The notes under the pieces are model-generated. The model did no database searches, was not told the DNA's origin, and worked only from the letters and a program-made list of their open reading frames with translations. Shown here in pieces: positions 26,391 through 35,420 of a DNA stretch of 64,000 nucleotides. Position 1 is the first letter of the stretch. Every line of letters begins with the position of its first letter. The translations under genes and the position numbers were made by a program. Origin of the DNA: JBCDGZ01 sp038750655 (lineage in GTDB: Bacteria; Bacteroidota; Bacteroidia; Chitinophagales; Saprospiraceae); the NCBI GenBank assembly GCA_038750655.1, contig JBCDGZ010000012.1, forward strand, positions 1-64,000, written 5' to 3'.

Positions 26391-29256
26391 TCATGGCGCT
26401 GTAAGGTTCTAAAACAGGCACCCAGTCGTCAGTGCGCAGATCATCATTGAGCAGGGTAGTGGAAGTGTTAAATGGGCCTTGCAGGAAGATTTTAGGGCTC
26501 ACCAGGCAGGAAATGCCTTCGTAGACCAGGGCGACTTGGCCCGATACCGAATAATCAATTCTCCAATCGGCCGGTAGAGTAGGGTTATTGAAGGTACCAG
26601 AGACACTGTTGGCGTTGATAAAAACGATGCGGTCATTAAAAGTCGGCGTATAATTCAGGCTGATAGAAAGTGTAGCGCCGCCAATGGTGGCCACTCCCGC
26701 AACATCCAAAACATCGTGCTCCGTAATCGGTGTAGTCCCATCTATTTCTACCTCTAGTGTTGCAGCAGAAATATCAAAGGCATTAACGATGCTCATTTCC
26801 CCCGGTGAATTTCCGGGCGCCAGCGTTCCTGCCACTGCGGTAATATTTTGGATTAGCCCATCAACAGTGATGGTTCCTCCTCGATTATCGAGGCTATTAT
26901 TATTAACCCCCCTTATGGCCTCTTGATTAGAGTTCCCAATGGTCAGGTTGGCCGCATTATTAAAGCTACCATTTCTAATTAGAAGCCCTATACCGTCTGT
27001 ATCAAAAATATTGACATTACCGTTCACTATATTGTTAAATACTGGAGTATTACCTCCATCTAATAATATTCCGGCACGTCCTGTTTGCTCAATGTTGATA
27101 GTACCTCCATCATTCTGAAAAACGTTAGCCACCGTTATCCCGTAGCCGTTGATATTGAGATTTGCTCCGTTTGTTCCGATGTTGACCGTACCGTTTGGGG
27201 CATTCATAAATACGCTGCTTGCATCGAGCCTGAATCCAGCACCACTCGTATTATCGACTTGTATGGTCCCGTTAAAATTACTGATGAAAGCTTTACCGTC
27301 GATACCTACACCTGAGATATTGCTTGCCCCACCACTGGTACCGATATTGATCTGGCCATTTCTATCCGTCGTGATTGACCCTTCTGCATGTAAAATACCA
27401 TCATTCCCGGTATTGTTGATATTGACCGTACCACCGGCAGCACTGAGAACACCGAAGAGACTGCACCCATAGATTGTAATGTTATTAGCCCCCCCGTTCA
27501 TGCCGATGTTAATCTCACCGGAGTTGGTTGTACTCACATCTCCATCTTGCTGTACATCCAGTCCTGACACTCCAACACGGTCAATGTTGACGGTAGCATT
27601 ATCGTTGATAAATACGGATGAGATGACCATTAGCCCCGATGCGCTGATGTTTCCCTGATTTTGACCAATGTTGATGACACTTCCATCCTCATTGAGGAAA
27701 GTAGACCCCAGGGTACCCTGAATGCCAGCACTCCCGGCATTATCGACGGTGATGGTACTATTTCGATTGATAAACGTAGCGTTTTCATAAGTGAGGCCAA
27801 ACTTAGTGGTGTTATTGGAGTTTTGACCAATGCTCAGTAAGGCTGCATTTTCGTTGACAAAATCCGAATCTTGAACGTACATGCCTAAGCCTGATGCAGC
27901 GGTAACACTTCCCGTATTGCCTATTTTAATGGTGGAGGCATTATTGGTGAATGTTGAGTTTAAAGCATTCCATATCCCTATACGGCCGATACTTCCACCT
28001 GCCATCGTACCGATGTTGAGAACGGCCCCATCGAGATTATTAAAATTGCCGTTGGCAGACAAGTTAAGTATCCCCTCTGTATTGGTCAATTTAATGTTAA
28101 TGACCCCTCTATTGGTAAAGGTGCTATTGTTTTCGAGACCTACTTGTCCTACAGCCTCGGCCGATCCTATGGTAATCCGAGCACCAGCATCATTGGTGAA
28201 CTGACCGTTGTCTCTGTTTTCTATACCATCACGGAGGGCTCTTTCAATATCAATGGTTTCAGAATTAAAGAAAGTACCATAATTGCGGATACCAAAATCT
28301 ACATTATTACTTGTTGTTCCTATGGAAATAATCGAACTAGAGTTGGTAAAAGTAGCCCCATCTTCATTTCGGATACCAGCTGCTCCTGCTCCCTCAACGT
28401 TAATTGCTCCACCCAAGGCAGTAAAATTTCCTTCATTATACACACCATTTTCGCCTACGGCAGCTCCTGAGCCAAGGTTTACGGTGCCGGAGGTAATGGT
28501 AAATGCACCATTAGTACTTACCCCAATCCCATTCTGCGTTACTGCTCCAATATTAATCGTACTATTAGCTACATTAGGAAAAGAGATGGCTCTGGTCGTA
28601 AAGAGACCGTTGGCTACCAATATTCCGTTTCCGCCGACGGTGCTTGCCACACCAATATTGATGTTAGCTCCTCGGTTAAGAAAGGTACCCGTAGAGTGAA
28701 TGCCGATGCCAGTTGAAGTTATTATATTAATGGTGGCTACAGCGATCGTTCCTCCGGGGAAAGTAGATTCATTGGTGAAACTTCCTGAATTATTGATGGC
28801 AAAAGGCTCATTGGCGACACCCGTAATATTAATGGTTCCATTGTTGACAATGGTGCCGCGGTTGAATAAGATACCTTGACTGACCAGAGGAAAGGAAGAA
28901 GCATTGATGATTAATATTGCTCCTGCTTCTATGGTCAGATCAGCGTTTGGTCCTACAAGGATATTATGTGCTAACATGAAGCCGGATACCACTGGAGCAT
29001 TGCTTCCATTACTCATAATGGTTAGGTTCTGACCAGCAGGAGCTATGGCAGGACTCCAATTGAGGGGATCATGAAATTCATCGCTGACAATACCCGTCCA
29101 GGCTAATGTAAATATTTGTCCATTGACGAAAGTCAAGGAGCAAAACAGTGCCGTAATGGTACACAGCAATTGTAAAGAAGCCTTCAGCTTCCTTGGTCTA
29201 AAAGAGCTAAATATAGAGTAGCTCCTTCTAGTTCGTAAATTTGAGTAAGTTGTCAT
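26335..29256 (-). CDS. Large repeat-rich surface protein (beta-helix adhesin-like), 5' part of a frameshifted gene
   Basis: Start is the ATG at 29256 (MTTYSNLRTRRS); a TTG at 29292 is less likely. A signal peptide ends near LTFVNGQ. Residues 80-760 consist of 20 or more degenerate repeats with N-G-INIG-x motifs (GTVNIGTNG, FTNNASTIKIG, GEINIGMNG), the pattern of right-handed beta-helix passenger domains of autotransporter-like and filamentous adhesins. A final beta-sandwich segment (TLEVEIDGTTPITEHD, LNYTPTFNDRIVF) precedes LNDDLRTDDWVPV. The frame then runs off into HHRSRL-stop because of a shift near 26350. The hybrid sensor at 29450 and its phased repeats lie directly upstream, so this is the likely regulated target. 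Confidence 0.75.
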   Translation of the reverse strand: MTTYSNLRTRRSYSIFSSFRPRKLKASLQLLCTITALFCSLTFVNGQIFTLAWTGIVSDEFHDPLNWSPAIAPAGQNLTIMSNGSNAPVVSGFMLAHNILVGPNADLTIEAGAILIINASSFPLVSQGILFNRGTIVNNGTINITGVANEPFAINNSGSFTNESTFPGGTIAVATINIITSTGIGIHSTGTFLNRGANINIGVASTVGGNGILVANGLFTTRAISFPNVANSTINIGAVTQNGIGVSTNGAFTITSGTVNLGSGAAVGENGVYNEGNFTALGGAINVEGAGAAGIRNEDGATFTNSSSIISIGTTSNNVDFGIRNYGTFFNSETIDIERALRDGIENRDNGQFTNDAGARITIGSAEAVGQVGLENNSTFTNRGVINIKLTNTEGILNLSANGNFNNLDGAVLNIGTMAGGSIGRIGIWNALNSTFTNNASTIKIGNTGSVTAASGLGMYVQDSDFVNENAALLSIGQNSNNTTKFGLTYENATFINRNSTITVDNAGSAGIQGTLGSTFLNEDGSVINIGQNQGNISASGLMVISSVFINDNATVNIDRVGVSGLDVQQDGDVSTTNSGEINIGMNGGANNITIYGCSLFGVLSAAGGTVNINNTGNDGILHAEGSITTDRNGQINIGTSGGASNISGVGIDGKAFISNFNGTIQVDNTSGAGFRLDASSVFMNAPNGTVNIGTNGANLNINGYGITVANVFQNDGGTINIEQTGRAGILLDGGNTPVFNNIVNGNVNIFDTDGIGLLIRNGSFNNAANLTIGNSNQEAIRGVNNNSLDNRGGTITVDGLIQNITAVAGTLAPGNSPGEMSIVNAFDISAATLEVEIDGTTPITEHDVLDVAGVATIGGATLSISLNYTPTFNDRIVFINANSVSGTFNNPTLPADWRIDYSVSGQVALVYEGISCLVSPKIFLQGPFNTSTTLLNDDLRTDDWVPVLEPYSAMSGFTHINGGGETHHRSRL

Positions 29257-29342
29257 TTGATTCTTTTTTCCTTGATTTTTCAGTAAGCGCAATAGCTTGG
29301 TACAAAGCTATGGGGGAAAGCCTCCTAAGCCCTTGCAGTCAT

Positions 29343-29412
29343 GTTCCAATTGTTTGTAAACACGTTTCAAGGGCTTGCACCTATGTGTCAAAGGCGTTCA
29401 AGTATGTTGCAT
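29343..29412. promoter_or_regulatory. Four 21-bp-phased direct repeats (copy 2)
   Basis: GTTCCAA at 29343, GTTTCAA at 29364, GTGTCAA at 29385 and GTTGCAT at 29406, exact 21-base steps. The array is in the 194-base gap between the hybrid sensor stop (29450) and the surface-protein start (29256). The first two bases and most of the core are conserved with copy 1 while flanking bases differ, which argues for selection. Confidence 0.6.
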
Positions 29413-29449
29413 CAAGAAAAATAGAACGGCGTAGTTGTTTGACTATCAG

Positions 29450-32400
29450 TTAGTTGCGGATAGAGCTGGGGCGAACACCAAATTCTTCTAAAAAAGCAGT
29501 GGAGAAATAGCTCAAGGAGGTGAAGCCTACTTCAAAGGCGACTTCGGAGATGGTCAGATCACTGGTATTTAACAATTGTTTCCCCTTTTCCAGACGGATT
29601 GTACGGATCAATACGGTCGCTGATTTGCCGGTGAGGGCTTTGAGTTTGCGGAATACCTGGGTTCTGCTCATCCCCAGGGCTCTGCTGATCTGATTCATAT
29701 TGAGCGAGGCATCAGAAAGATGCTTTTCTATATAGTCATATAGCTTTTGCAGGAAGGGGTCTTCGATGACCTGGGGTTGATCTAAGGATGAGGGGGAAGC
29801 GCCGGCGTAGCGTTCCTGCAATTTCTTTCGCAGTTCCAGCAGCTTGTCAATTCTCACCAGCAATTCTCGTTCTTCGAAGGGTTTGGCCAGATAGGCGTCG
29901 GCGCCTTTTTCCAGCCCGCTGATCTTGGAGTCGGTATCACTTTTGGCGGTGAGCAGAATGATGGGAATATGGTCGGTACGCTCATCCTTTTTCAGGGTGT
30001 CGGTTAATTCATAGCCATCTTTTTCGGGCATCATCACATCGCTGATGATTAAGTCCGGTATTTCGGCAATCGCTCTGTCAATACCGATGGCTCCGTTTTC
30101 CGCCGTATCAATGCTGTAGTAGTCCGCCAGCGCCGCGATCAGGTATTGCTGGACATCCTCATTGTCTTCTACGACAAGCAACTTGGGCTTACCCTCCTCC
30201 GCTTCCGGTCGAATGGCCAAGGCGCTTTCCAGGCTTCCCACTGCCGCTTTGTCCTCCGCAAGCTCAATAGGAGCAGGGGCTGAACGCTCATTTTCCACTT
30301 GGGCGGAGCGCGTGACGGGCAATGTTATCGTAAATGTACTTCCTTTACTCAATTCGCTCGTCACAGTGATTTCCCCTCTCATCAATTTGACCAGCTCCTT
30401 GGTCAAAGCCAAACCAATGCCCGTTCCTTCTCCGGAGCGGGTAGAAGAGTCATCCTCCTGATAAAACCGATCAAAGATACTATTGAGGTTGTCCTTGGCG
30501 ATTCCGACCCCCGTATCCTTCACCTCAATATTTAAGAATTCTTTCTCCGATCGTTCCTCTGGGCTTATTCTAAGGTAAATATCTCCACCGTTGGGGGTAA
30601 ACTTGATGGCATTCGACAGTAAGTTCGACAGCATGCGCAGTATTTTATCCTCATCATAATCCATCGTAAAGCTGGACGAAGCCGACAGAAAATGCAGCTG
30701 TATACCGTGCTGCTCAGCGTATGAGCTGTGTGATTCCGTCACAAAGCGCATATATTGGATAATGTCTCCTTGCATCAACTGCAATTTCAACTCATTGGCC
30801 TCTAGCTTTCTCAAGTCCAGAATTTGATTGACTAGGTTAAGCAGACTCACAGTGTTGCGCTGAATCATACGGGTACCTTTCTCCAAATGCACCTCCGGTT
30901 GTTCCCGAATCCGCCCAATCATCCCCTTAATGATGGTCAGCGGGGTTCTAAACTCATGAGAGATATTGGTGAAAAAGCGCGACTTGGCCTGGTCCAGCTC
31001 TTCCAATTGCTCCTTTTGCTGTAGAATCTTTTCGTTGAGGCGACTCAGCTCCTCATTGGCTTTTTGCTTGGAGCGATAGTACAGAAAGCCGATGAATAGC
31101 AGTAGCGCCGCCACGGCCAGCGCACCCCAGAGGGTACGGCGGATGTCCTGCTGCTGCTTCAACTCCTGCTCTTGGGCGTAGGCCATCTCCTGTCTTTCCT
31201 GCTCAAAGTCCATATCCGCCTGCATGCGGGCAATATCCCGAGTATTTTTTTCATTGAAAAGAGAGTCCTGAATAGCCTTGGACACCTCCAAATAGCGCAG
31301 AGCGGATTTGTCATTCCCCCGTTGTTTGTAGAGGCGATAAAGGCCTTTGGCCGCGTCCATTTCATTTTCTCTGAGTAGATTATTGGTGGCTATTTCATAA
31401 GCTTGAGAATAATGGGCCAGTGCCTCGTCGTTTTGGCGATTCTTTTCGCTGATTTTGCCCAAACCCAAATAGCTTTTTGCCATAGTCGACTGGCTTTTGA
31501 CCACCGGAGACCGTTCAATCGCCGTACGGTAATTTTCCGAAGCGGCCTCATCATTATTCAGCATTTCATTGGCTTGACCGATATACCAGAACCATTCCCC
31601 ATTAACGTGTTGTCCGGCAGTTTCTTTGATCTCTTTTGATTGGGTCAATGTCCTCAAGGCTTCCTCGTATTTTTCTTGCAGCAGCAGTACCCTTCCCTTT
31701 TTGAAGAGCAACTCAGGGTTGAGCTCATTGTTATTAGCCAATTTAGAGGTCTCAATGGCTTCGGTCCAATAAAGCTGGGCATTCTCATAATCCTCTATGG
31801 TCATGTAGGCTTCTCCTAAAAAATCAAGACTGACAATAAGATCTTTGTAATAGGTGGTTGGTCTCAAAACATCAACAGCTTGGTGAAAGACTGCTATGGT
31901 CTCTGGAAACCGTCCACTGAAAAAATAGGCAGTCCCAATAGAGCGATAACAGGAAGCCATTCCGGTCGAGTCCTTGAGTGCCTCCATGATATCCAGCGCA
32001 TTATTGTAACTTACTAAGGCGCTTTCGATTCTTCGGGCTCTCCCTTCGTTGTTGCCCATATTGACGTATGTTTCTGCGGTCAATCGTTTATCTTTTAGCT
32101 TATCTTTTAGTATCACCAAGGCTTCATGGAGAAATATATTAGAGGAGTCAAATTGGGCCCTAAAAGAATAGGTCCTTCCTATATTGGTACAGGCTCTCAT
32201 CAAAATACGATCTTCGTTCTTGGCTGCCTTTGCTAGTCGATAAGCTTTTTTGGCTAAGGCTAGCCCTTTATCCAGTTCGTTTTTTCGATTATAAATAAAA
32301 GATTGATCTATCAGGCTTTCAATGATGAGCGTAGAATTGTTAAACCGCTCGGCTTGTTGAATAGTATTAGCGTGAGCAATTAGGGAGCTGTCCAGTTGCT

Positions 32401-32698
32401 GGCGAACATCATAAGCATTTGCAATAGAATAGGCAATTTCGGCTAAAACAGGATCATTCAGCGATTCGGCCATCGGATAGATTTGTTGGAGCAACAAGAG
32501 CGCACGATCCGGCTCGCTGTCCATCAGCGCTTCAGCCAGGGCGTGGGTCTGTTTGACACGGGTTAAATCATCCGTAGCTTTATCGACGAGATTCTGCAAC
32601 GAGTCGATCGTGTTTTGCGCCGGTAGGCAAGCCGCAGAGAGGGTGAAGATCAAAACCCAGTAGAGTGATTTAAAATACATGAGGTATCCATTAATCAT
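29450..32698 (-). CDS. Hybrid two-component sensor-regulator (TPR, kinase, receiver, AraC domain)
   Basis: 1,082 residues. A signal peptide or anchor (1-25), about ten TPR repeats (40-500), a membrane segment near 527-545, HisKA with the phosphoacceptor in ISHEFRTPLTII (His about 580), HATPase_c (about 690-800: N-box LSNLLSNAIKFTPNG, DTGVGI, GTGIGLALTKEL), a receiver (about 835-950; Asp in DLIISDVMMPEKDG near 885, Lys in LAKPFE), and a C-terminal AraC-type helix-turn-helix (about 985-1080: MNQISRALGMSRTQVFRKLK). All catalytic motifs are present. The extra-cytoplasmic TPR domain would sense a ligand and the AraC domain would act on the adjacent surface-protein genes. A second ATG at 32680 is possible. 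Confidence 0.85.
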   Translation of the reverse strand: MINGYLMYFKSLYWVLIFTLSAACLPAQNTIDSLQNLVDKATDDLTRVKQTHALAEALMDSEPDRALLLLQQIYPMAESLNDPVLAEIAYSIANAYDVRQQLDSSLIAHANTIQQAERFNNSTLIIESLIDQSFIYNRKNELDKGLALAKKAYRLAKAAKNEDRILMRACTNIGRTYSFRAQFDSSNIFLHEALVILKDKLKDKRLTAETYVNMGNNEGRARRIESALVSYNNALDIMEALKDSTGMASCYRSIGTAYFFSGRFPETIAVFHQAVDVLRPTTYYKDLIVSLDFLGEAYMTIEDYENAQLYWTEAIETSKLANNNELNPELLFKKGRVLLLQEKYEEALRTLTQSKEIKETAGQHVNGEWFWYIGQANEMLNNDEAASENYRTAIERSPVVKSQSTMAKSYLGLGKISEKNRQNDEALAHYSQAYEIATNNLLRENEMDAAKGLYRLYKQRGNDKSALRYLEVSKAIQDSLFNEKNTRDIARMQADMDFEQERQEMAYAQEQELKQQQDIRRTLWGALAVAALLLFIGFLYYRSKQKANEELSRLNEKILQQKEQLEELDQAKSRFFTNISHEFRTPLTIIKGMIGRIREQPEVHLEKGTRMIQRNTVSLLNLVNQILDLRKLEANELKLQLMQGDIIQYMRFVTESHSSYAEQHGIQLHFLSASSSFTMDYDEDKILRMLSNLLSNAIKFTPNGGDIYLRISPEERSEKEFLNIEVKDTGVGIAKDNLNSIFDRFYQEDDSSTRSGEGTGIGLALTKELVKLMRGEITVTSELSKGSTFTITLPVTRSAQVENERSAPAPIELAEDKAAVGSLESALAIRPEAEEGKPKLLVVEDNEDVQQYLIAALADYYSIDTAENGAIGIDRAIAEIPDLIISDVMMPEKDGYELTDTLKKDERTDHIPIILLTAKSDTDSKISGLEKGADAYLAKPFEERELLVRIDKLLELRKKLQERYAGASPSSLDQPQVIEDPFLQKLYDYIEKHLSDASLNMNQISRALGMSRTQVFRKLKALTGKSATVLIRTIRLEKGKQLLNTSDLTISEVAFEVGFTSLSYFSTAFLEEFGVRPSSIRN

Positions 32699-32740
32699 AG
32701 TATCGGTTTAATTTGAGAGCGGATAGATAATAAGGTAAAT

Positions 32741-32748
32741 CAAAAGTA
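32741..32748 (-). promoter_or_regulatory. -7 box candidate for the hybrid sensor gene
   Basis: TACTTTTG on the minus strand is a perfect TAnnTTTG, about 36 bases before the likely transcript-to-ATG distance expected for 32698. No TTTG was found at the -33 position, so the call is weak. Confidence 0.3.
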
Positions 32749-32917
32749 AAGTCGGTCTACATAGGGCGGTGCAGCTTAATCACTTATCTTTATTATTGAA
32801 TGGTCAATATAAAGGATTTAGGCTTACTATTCTACTCTTCAAGCCGTCGAAATGATACTCTTAGGTCATTCTGCTTACAATGCAACATAATTACGTATTG
32901 CTGATTGAAGTGCCCTG

Positions 32918-33685
32918 CTAGTTTTTTTCCAATAAAATAGACTTTACACCCACTCCAGCCCCGGCTACTACTAAGATGATGATTCCCGTGATCGCGGTGG
33001 TGACAATAATATTGGAGTCTGTGGCCAGGCTTTGATTTTTGACATAAATGCCCAGGAAAGCCCAAATGAGCACCAAGATAAAATAGATATCTTTATTTAG
33101 ATAGAGCACCAGCAGGCCACCGAAGGTACCCAGCCCCACCAGGGAGGCAGTCCAGTTTTCTGGCGAAAGGCCCCAGAAGCCAAAGCCGGCATCGAGAAGC
33201 AGAACATTGAGATTGGCCAGCCCCGCCACGGCGATCCAAGCCAGGTAGATGCTGAAGGGCAGGGTGAAGGTCCAGCGGGCTCGCTCCAGGATGGCTAGCC
33301 GGTAATAGAGAAGGACCAGCAGTAGCCACAGTAGAAAGATGAGGAGGAAGGAAAGCCCAATATGCAGGCTTTGCCAGCTGAGGAGCCAGCCGAAGTTGCA
33401 GCAGCAAGAGCCGGCGAAGAAATAGCTGATGGCTTTTGTCTCTGGAGCAAGGGGCTGCTCTGGTCGGGTCAGGTTTTTAGCCTGTGTGAAGGCGAAGACG
33501 CCCAAGAGTAGGTAAATGAACGACCAGATGCTGAAAGAAAAATCGGGTGGGGTAAATGAGTTGGGGTAAAGGTCGGAGACATCGCCCGGGGTGCGGCCAA
33601 AGAAGGGAACTTGGATGGCCAAGAAATTGACCACAACCAGACCTAGGTAAGACAGCAGGTTGGTGATAGGAAGGGGGCTTTTCAT
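32918..33685 (-). CDS. TspO/MBR-related tryptophan-rich membrane protein
   Basis: 255 residues with about seven hydrophobic segments. The segment FTPPDFSFSIWSFIYLLLG (residues 44-62) matches the P-x-x-F-S-I-W-x-x-I-Y pattern of TspO/MBR-like proteins, and Trp-rich stretches (WLLSWQSLHIG, FGFWGLSPENW) fit too. It is longer than classical TspO (about 160 residues), as are many Bacteroidota relatives with extra helices. TspO binds porphyrins and related ligands; whether this distant relative does is unknown. It follows the helical protein gene at 33762 by 76 bases. The downstream gap 32699-32917 contains nothing I recognise beyond the sensor promoter. Confidence 0.6.
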   Translation of the reverse strand: MKSPLPITNLLSYLGLVVVNFLAIQVPFFGRTPGDVSDLYPNSFTPPDFSFSIWSFIYLLLGVFAFTQAKNLTRPEQPLAPETKAISYFFAGSCCCNFGWLLSWQSLHIGLSFLLIFLLWLLLVLLYYRLAILERARWTFTLPFSIYLAWIAVAGLANLNVLLLDAGFGFWGLSPENWTASLVGLGTFGGLLVLYLNKDIYFILVLIWAFLGIYVKNQSLATDSNIIVTTAITGIIILVVAGAGVGVKSILLEKN

Positions 33686-33761
33686 CGGCGACTATCCTTG
33701 AATGATAAAATGGGCGAGCTGGATGTTTCGATTCTACTAAAGGTACAAAATTCTGCACAAC

Positions 33762-35255
33762 CTATCTACCGGGGGCAGATTCTAACCACAACTTTACCTC
33801 TTCTAAGCCTTGAACACTTTCCAGTTCTGTCGTTAAGCTCTGTGCTACGGCCCGCTGCCCCGATCGGTCCACTGCGTTGAGCCAGCGCCGCAGGTGCTGG
33901 AGGACCACAAACTCGGTCGATTGGAGCTGCTTGCGCTTGTGCAGCTGGCGGTAGCAAGAGCGGAGGATGGACTCTGCGATGAAGCCCTGATCGAGTTCAA
34001 TGTGGATGATGGCGGCCAGCAGGCGGGAGAGGATTTTGATGTCTTCGCGGGTATCGAAGCGAGGTTCGTTGAGGATGCGGTTGATTTTGTGCAGGGATTG
34101 CTGTAGCTGGGCTTCGAAGTGGGAGGTTGAGGAAGGGGCAGAGGAGAGAGCAGCGGAGAAATAGGCGACGGCGATGTTGTAGTGAAAGGTAATCTGCCGG
34201 TCGAGGGAGAGGGCAGGGCCATGTTTTTTGAGGAATCGTTCGATGTCGGGGGCCAGTTGGGTAGCCTCGTTGAATTGTTGGGTTTTGAGGTGGAAAAGGA
34301 GGAGGTAGTAGTAGCGCGATTGGTCGATTTTGATGCGGATATGGCTGGTTTTGGGCTGGAGGGTGCGCAGCTTTTCGATGAAATCGGGGAAGGCGGCGAA
34401 GTCATTATTGAGAAAAGCACTGTTGAAGCAATTGTTGAGCAGATTGAGGTAACGCTCTTGGTGCTCGTCGCGTAGAGCAGGATAGCTCGCGTAAAGCTGG
34501 ACAATTTCCTGTAGGTAGGTGCTGCCCTGTTGGTGGTTTTTATCGATCACCCTGGCGTGAAGAGCTAGCAAAAAGCGACTATTGCAGGCCGCATCGAAGG
34601 ATAAGGAGTCAGGAGCTTCGAGCTTTTGTTGGACTTGCTTTACCGACACCGACAAATGTTCTCGCAGGCGTCGGGCATCACGAATGCGATAGTGGACAAA
34701 GGCTTCTTCGTAGGTGGTCAGCACTTCTTCATCAGTTTGTAACTGTTGAAGCAATTGCTGGCTCTGTTGCTGGCATTTTTCCATCTCACTAAGCAGCTTT
34801 TTCCCGGCCAAGCGCCGGATGATTCTCCTTTTAAACTGCATGATGCTCAACAGATCGACAGGGTAGTGGAACTTTTGGGCCAGATGCTCGGCCTTGCGGA
34901 TGCGCTTCATCGCCTGATCAAACAGCTCCCGGTCGATGAGGATTTGTATTTCGATGATCAACTCTTGCAGCTTGATTTTCGCCGTTTTTCCGGAGTGGTA
35001 ATTCCTCAAGCTTTTCAATAGCAGGTTATACAGGTAGTGCTTACCAGAAGATAGGTTTTTGGCAAATACGGGATTGCTGAGCTGGGCTTGCAGGCGGGCC
35101 TCCTCGTAGGATTCCATCTTCTCCATCCGATCAAACAATTCCAGATAATGATTGGGGCCATCGGGAATATGTCGCTGTGCAGTGATGCGGAAATAGCGCT
35201 TTTCGGCCTGTTGCAAAGATTTTATGAGATCAAAGAGAGCATCAGATTTTGACAT
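33762..35255 (-). CDS. All-helical protein of a Bacteroidota-specific family
   Basis: 497 residues, no signal peptide or membrane segment. The start SKSDALFDLIKSLQQAEKRY resembles a family in which a short N-terminal Leu/Lys/Ser segment is followed by long helical hairpins (HYLYNLLLKSLRNYH, ELIIEIQILIDRELFDQAM) similar to TPR arrays. A second member with the same layout but low identity is at 41615-43039 and begins LLRSLSKSELADFEKYLKLQ. Function is not known to me; a scaffold or regulator role is only a guess. Codons in the middle are rich in G+C. Confidence 0.6.
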   Translation of the reverse strand: MSKSDALFDLIKSLQQAEKRYFRITAQRHIPDGPNHYLELFDRMEKMESYEEARLQAQLSNPVFAKNLSSGKHYLYNLLLKSLRNYHSGKTAKIKLQELIIEIQILIDRELFDQAMKRIRKAEHLAQKFHYPVDLLSIMQFKRRIIRRLAGKKLLSEMEKCQQQSQQLLQQLQTDEEVLTTYEEAFVHYRIRDARRLREHLSVSVKQVQQKLEAPDSLSFDAACNSRFLLALHARVIDKNHQQGSTYLQEIVQLYASYPALRDEHQERYLNLLNNCFNSAFLNNDFAAFPDFIEKLRTLQPKTSHIRIKIDQSRYYYLLLFHLKTQQFNEATQLAPDIERFLKKHGPALSLDRQITFHYNIAVAYFSAALSSAPSSTSHFEAQLQQSLHKINRILNEPRFDTREDIKILSRLLAAIIHIELDQGFIAESILRSCYRQLHKRKQLQSTEFVVLQHLRRWLNAVDRSGQRAVAQSLTTELESVQGLEEVKLWLESAPGR

Positions 35256-35348
35256 GAGTTCTTAAAATATAAGTACAATTTATGGGTATGGGACTAAAAT
35301 AAGGACTTTTGAGGAGAATATGACTTCTTAAAAAAAAATAAATTAGGT

Positions 35349-35379
35349 TTTCTCCTCAAGTGTTTGCCCCCTAATTTTG
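35349..35379 (+). promoter_or_regulatory. Promoter for the two-repeat protein gene
   Basis: TTTC (35349-35352), 19 bases, TAATTTTG (35372-35379, perfect TAnnTTTG). This places the transcript start near 35386 and shows that the ATG at 35421, not a TTG at 35364 lying inside the promoter, is the start of the gene. Confidence 0.5.
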
Positions 35380-35420
35380 TAGGTGTAATTCAGATTGATT
35401 CACAAACAAAAAAATTAGTC

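Noticed and set aside
29257..29292. Upstream extension of the repeat protein from a TTG start
   Set aside because: The collapsed copy starts with ATG at the equivalent place (24092), and the signal peptide begins there.
33845..34504. 219-codon Ser/Thr/Pro-rich frame overlapping the helical protein gene
   Set aside because: Low-complexity shadow frame of the real gene on the same strand.
35364..35420. Upstream extension of the two-repeat protein from a TTG start
   Set aside because: The extension overlaps a perfect -7 box (35372-35379); the ATG at 35421 is a better start.
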